56,320 nt of DNA. Source: Hyphomicrobiaceae bacterium (GTDB lineage Bacteria > Pseudomonadota > Alphaproteobacteria > Rhizobiales > Hyphomicrobiaceae). Position 1 is the stretch's first letter. Every line of letters begins with the position of its first letter. The position numbers and the translations under genes are program-made. The stretch is from positions 1 to 56,320 of the forward strand of contig WBUN01000033.1 of the NCBI GenBank assembly GCA_008933705.1. The letters run 5' to 3'. The notes beneath the pieces were generated by a model that saw nothing but the letters and a program-made list of their open reading frames with translations, was not told the DNA's origin and ran no database searches. Positions 55,240 through 56,320 of the stretch are shown here, piece by piece.

Positions 55240-55989
55240 ATGAAGCTCAAGGACAAGGTCGCAATCGTCACCGGCGGGGCATCGGGCTTCGGCAAGGCCA
55301 TTTGCGAGCTTTACGCCAGCGAGGGCGCCAAGATCGTGGTCGCCGACATCAACGGCCAGGGCGCGCGCGAGATCGCACGCGGCATCGGTGCGGCGGCCGT
55401 GCACGTGGCGGCCGACGTCTCCAAGCGCAAGGACGTCGAGGGCATGGTGGCCGAGGCCGTCAAGGCCTTCGGCGGCGTCGATATCATGGTCAACAACGCG
55501 GGCTACACGCACAAGAACCAGCCGATGCTCGACGTCAGCGAGGACGAGTTCGACCGCATCTTCGCCGTCAACGTGAAAGCGATCTATCTGGCGGCGCTCG
55601 CCTGCGTGCCGGTCATGGAGAAGCGCGGCGGCGGCGTCATCATCAACACCGCATCCACCGCCGGCGTGCGCCCCCGCCCCGGCCTCACCTGGTACAACGG
55701 CTCGAAGGGGGCGGCGATCACGCTGACCAAGTCGATGGCAGCCGAGCTGGCGCCCAAGAACATCCGCGTCTGCGCCATCAACCCGGTGATCGGCGAGACG
55801 GGCATGCTGGAGCAGTTCATGGGCATGCCGGACACGCCGGCCAACCGTGCCAAGTTCCTGGCCACGATCCCGCTCGGGCGCTTCTCCAAGCCGGCCGACA
55901 TCGCCAATGCCGCGCTGTTTCTGGCGTCTCCCGAAAGCAGCATGATCACCGGCGTGGCGCTCGAGGTCGACGGCGGCCGCTGCGTGTGA
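55240..55989 (+). CDS. Short-chain dehydrogenase/reductase (classical SDR)
   Basis: 249 residues. The cofactor motif TGGASGFG is at 11-18, NNAG at 85-88, and the catalytic Ser139, Tyr152 and Lys156 in YNGSK. Asp36 at the end of strand beta-2 suggests preference for NAD over NADP. Substrate unknown; relatives are annotated as 3-oxoacyl-ACP reductases or sugar dehydrogenases. GGAGG lies 8 bases before the ATG. Confidence 0.92.
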   Translation: MKLKDKVAIVTGGASGFGKAICELYASEGAKIVVADINGQGAREIARGIGAAAVHVAADVSKRKDVEGMVAEAVKAFGGVDIMVNNAGYTHKNQPMLDVSEDEFDRIFAVNVKAIYLAALACVPVMEKRGGGVIINTASTAGVRPRPGLTWYNGSKGAAITLTKSMAAELAPKNIRVCAINPVIGETGMLEQFMGMPDTPANRAKFLATIPLGRFSKPADIANAALFLASPESSMITGVALEVDGGRCV

Positions 55990-56036
55990 CCGATTCATGC
56001 CCGATGCCCGTCCCAATTCTGCCGCCGGCAGGGGTT

Positions 56037-56200
56037 AGTTTCCCGAATTCGAAGTTCGCGACCATGGGTGCCTCGAAGGTGGGCGAACTTCGCATTCAAA
56101 GGGGACACTGGATTCCCATGATTTCCAGTGTGGCTCATGGTTCAGAAGCTCCCTCGCAACCTCGCCGCAAAGGTGGGGGAACTTCTGAACCATCACACTA
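56037..56200. repeat. Composite palindromic repeat, unit 3
   Basis: Left hairpin: inner stem 56045-56059 with 56083-56097 (one mismatch), and a decayed outer stem 56037-56044 with 56101-56109. Linker stem: CACTGG (56106-56111) / CCAGTG (56125-56130). Right hairpin ends at about 56199 with GTGTG...CACAC outer and TTCAGAAG...CTTCTGAA inner arms. It is close in sequence to the 19-kb unit 2, but the loop at 56060-56082 is in the opposite orientation. Similarity with unit 2 extends about 25 bases beyond the unit. The gap 55990-56282 holds this repeat and the IS left end. Confidence 0.88.
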
Positions 56201-56282
56201 GGTCCAATCGACATTCAGGATTCCCATCGAGAATCGGTTCTGATTCATTGCGCTTCGGATCAACTGATTCGGAGCGCAGCGC

Positions 56283-56320
56283 ATGGCGAAACGATACGAG
56301 CTCAGTGACAAGCAGTGGGC
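56283..56320 (+). CDS. N-terminus of an IS5-type transposase (runs off window)
   Basis: Twelve codons are visible, reading M-A-K-R-Y-E-L-S-D-K-Q-W, the usual start of IS5-family DDE transposases. GGAG lies 8 bases upstream. An inverted GAATC...GATTC pair at about 56231-56245 and the GC-rich run before the ATG may belong to the left end of the element; its exact terminus is not resolved. Confidence 0.7.
   Translation, partial: MAKRYELSDKQW

Overview
The window is high-GC, gene-dense bacterial chromosome. Its gene set is PhaC-type polyhydroxyalkanoate synthesis, NasS/NasT-controlled nitrate assimilation, a membrane-anchored CycM-type cytochrome c beside kdsB and pheA, a carboxynorspermidine-type polyamine route, a Yej peptide importer and Kdo synthesis. 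Together these point to a Gram-negative alphaproteobacterium, most likely of the order Hyphomicrobiales (Rhizobiales). I cannot place it more finely from the sequence alone. No rRNA, tRNA or CRISPR array was seen.

Layout. 0-4.5 kb: manC, then a histidine kinase and a HerA-like ATPase in tandem. 4.8-7.9 kb: 1-Cys peroxiredoxin, persulfide dioxygenase-rhodanese fusion and molbindin (probable operon), facing an orphan tungstate-binding protein. 8-10.5 kb: a two-gene polyamine operon. 10.9-13.5 kb: divergent hsp20 and phaC with an FNR/FixK-type box between them. 13.5-18.9 kb: zinc alcohol dehydrogenase, a P-type cation ATPase and a 3-hydroxyacyl-CoA dehydrogenase. 18.9-19.3 kb: two back-to-back composite palindromic repeats, then a nitroreductase. 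20.2-29.7 kb: the nitrate assimilation locus. 29.9-39.7 kb: an SbmA/ABCD-like ABC exporter, an RND pump, a MarR regulator and an EmrAB-type pump. 39.7-42.4 kb: a Sel1-like exported protein, an orphan TAXI binding protein and an exported DsrE-like protein. 42.8-51.6 kb: a yejA-yejA-yejB-yejE-yejF-ghrA operon. 51.7-56 kb: cycM, kdsB, pheA, a PHP-domain protein, an SDR, another composite repeat, and the first codons of an IS5-type transposase running off the end.

The nitrate locus works as a unit. NasS (nitrate sensor) and NasT (ANTAR antiterminator) are encoded upstream of a four-gene operon: NirB-like FAD reductase, NirA, an Fe-S/FAD/NADPH reductase, and the nitrate reductase NasA. Between nasS and that operon I read a complete antitermination leader. 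It has two small hairpins with A..G hexaloops (AACGAG and AACGCC) and an intrinsic terminator with a six-U tail, whose 5' arm overlaps the second hairpin. This predicts that nitrate-released NasT binds the hairpin pair and prevents terminator formation.

The most unusual DNA is a dispersed family of about 165-bp composite palindromes (three full units and one half unit). Each full unit has two long hairpins carrying a GAAGTTC-like core, joined by a short linker whose stem bases co-vary between copies (TAG/CTA, CAG/CTG, TGG/CCA). In one copy the hairpin loop is inverted relative to its flanks. The family's function is unknown to me. One copy lies directly beside the IS5-type element.
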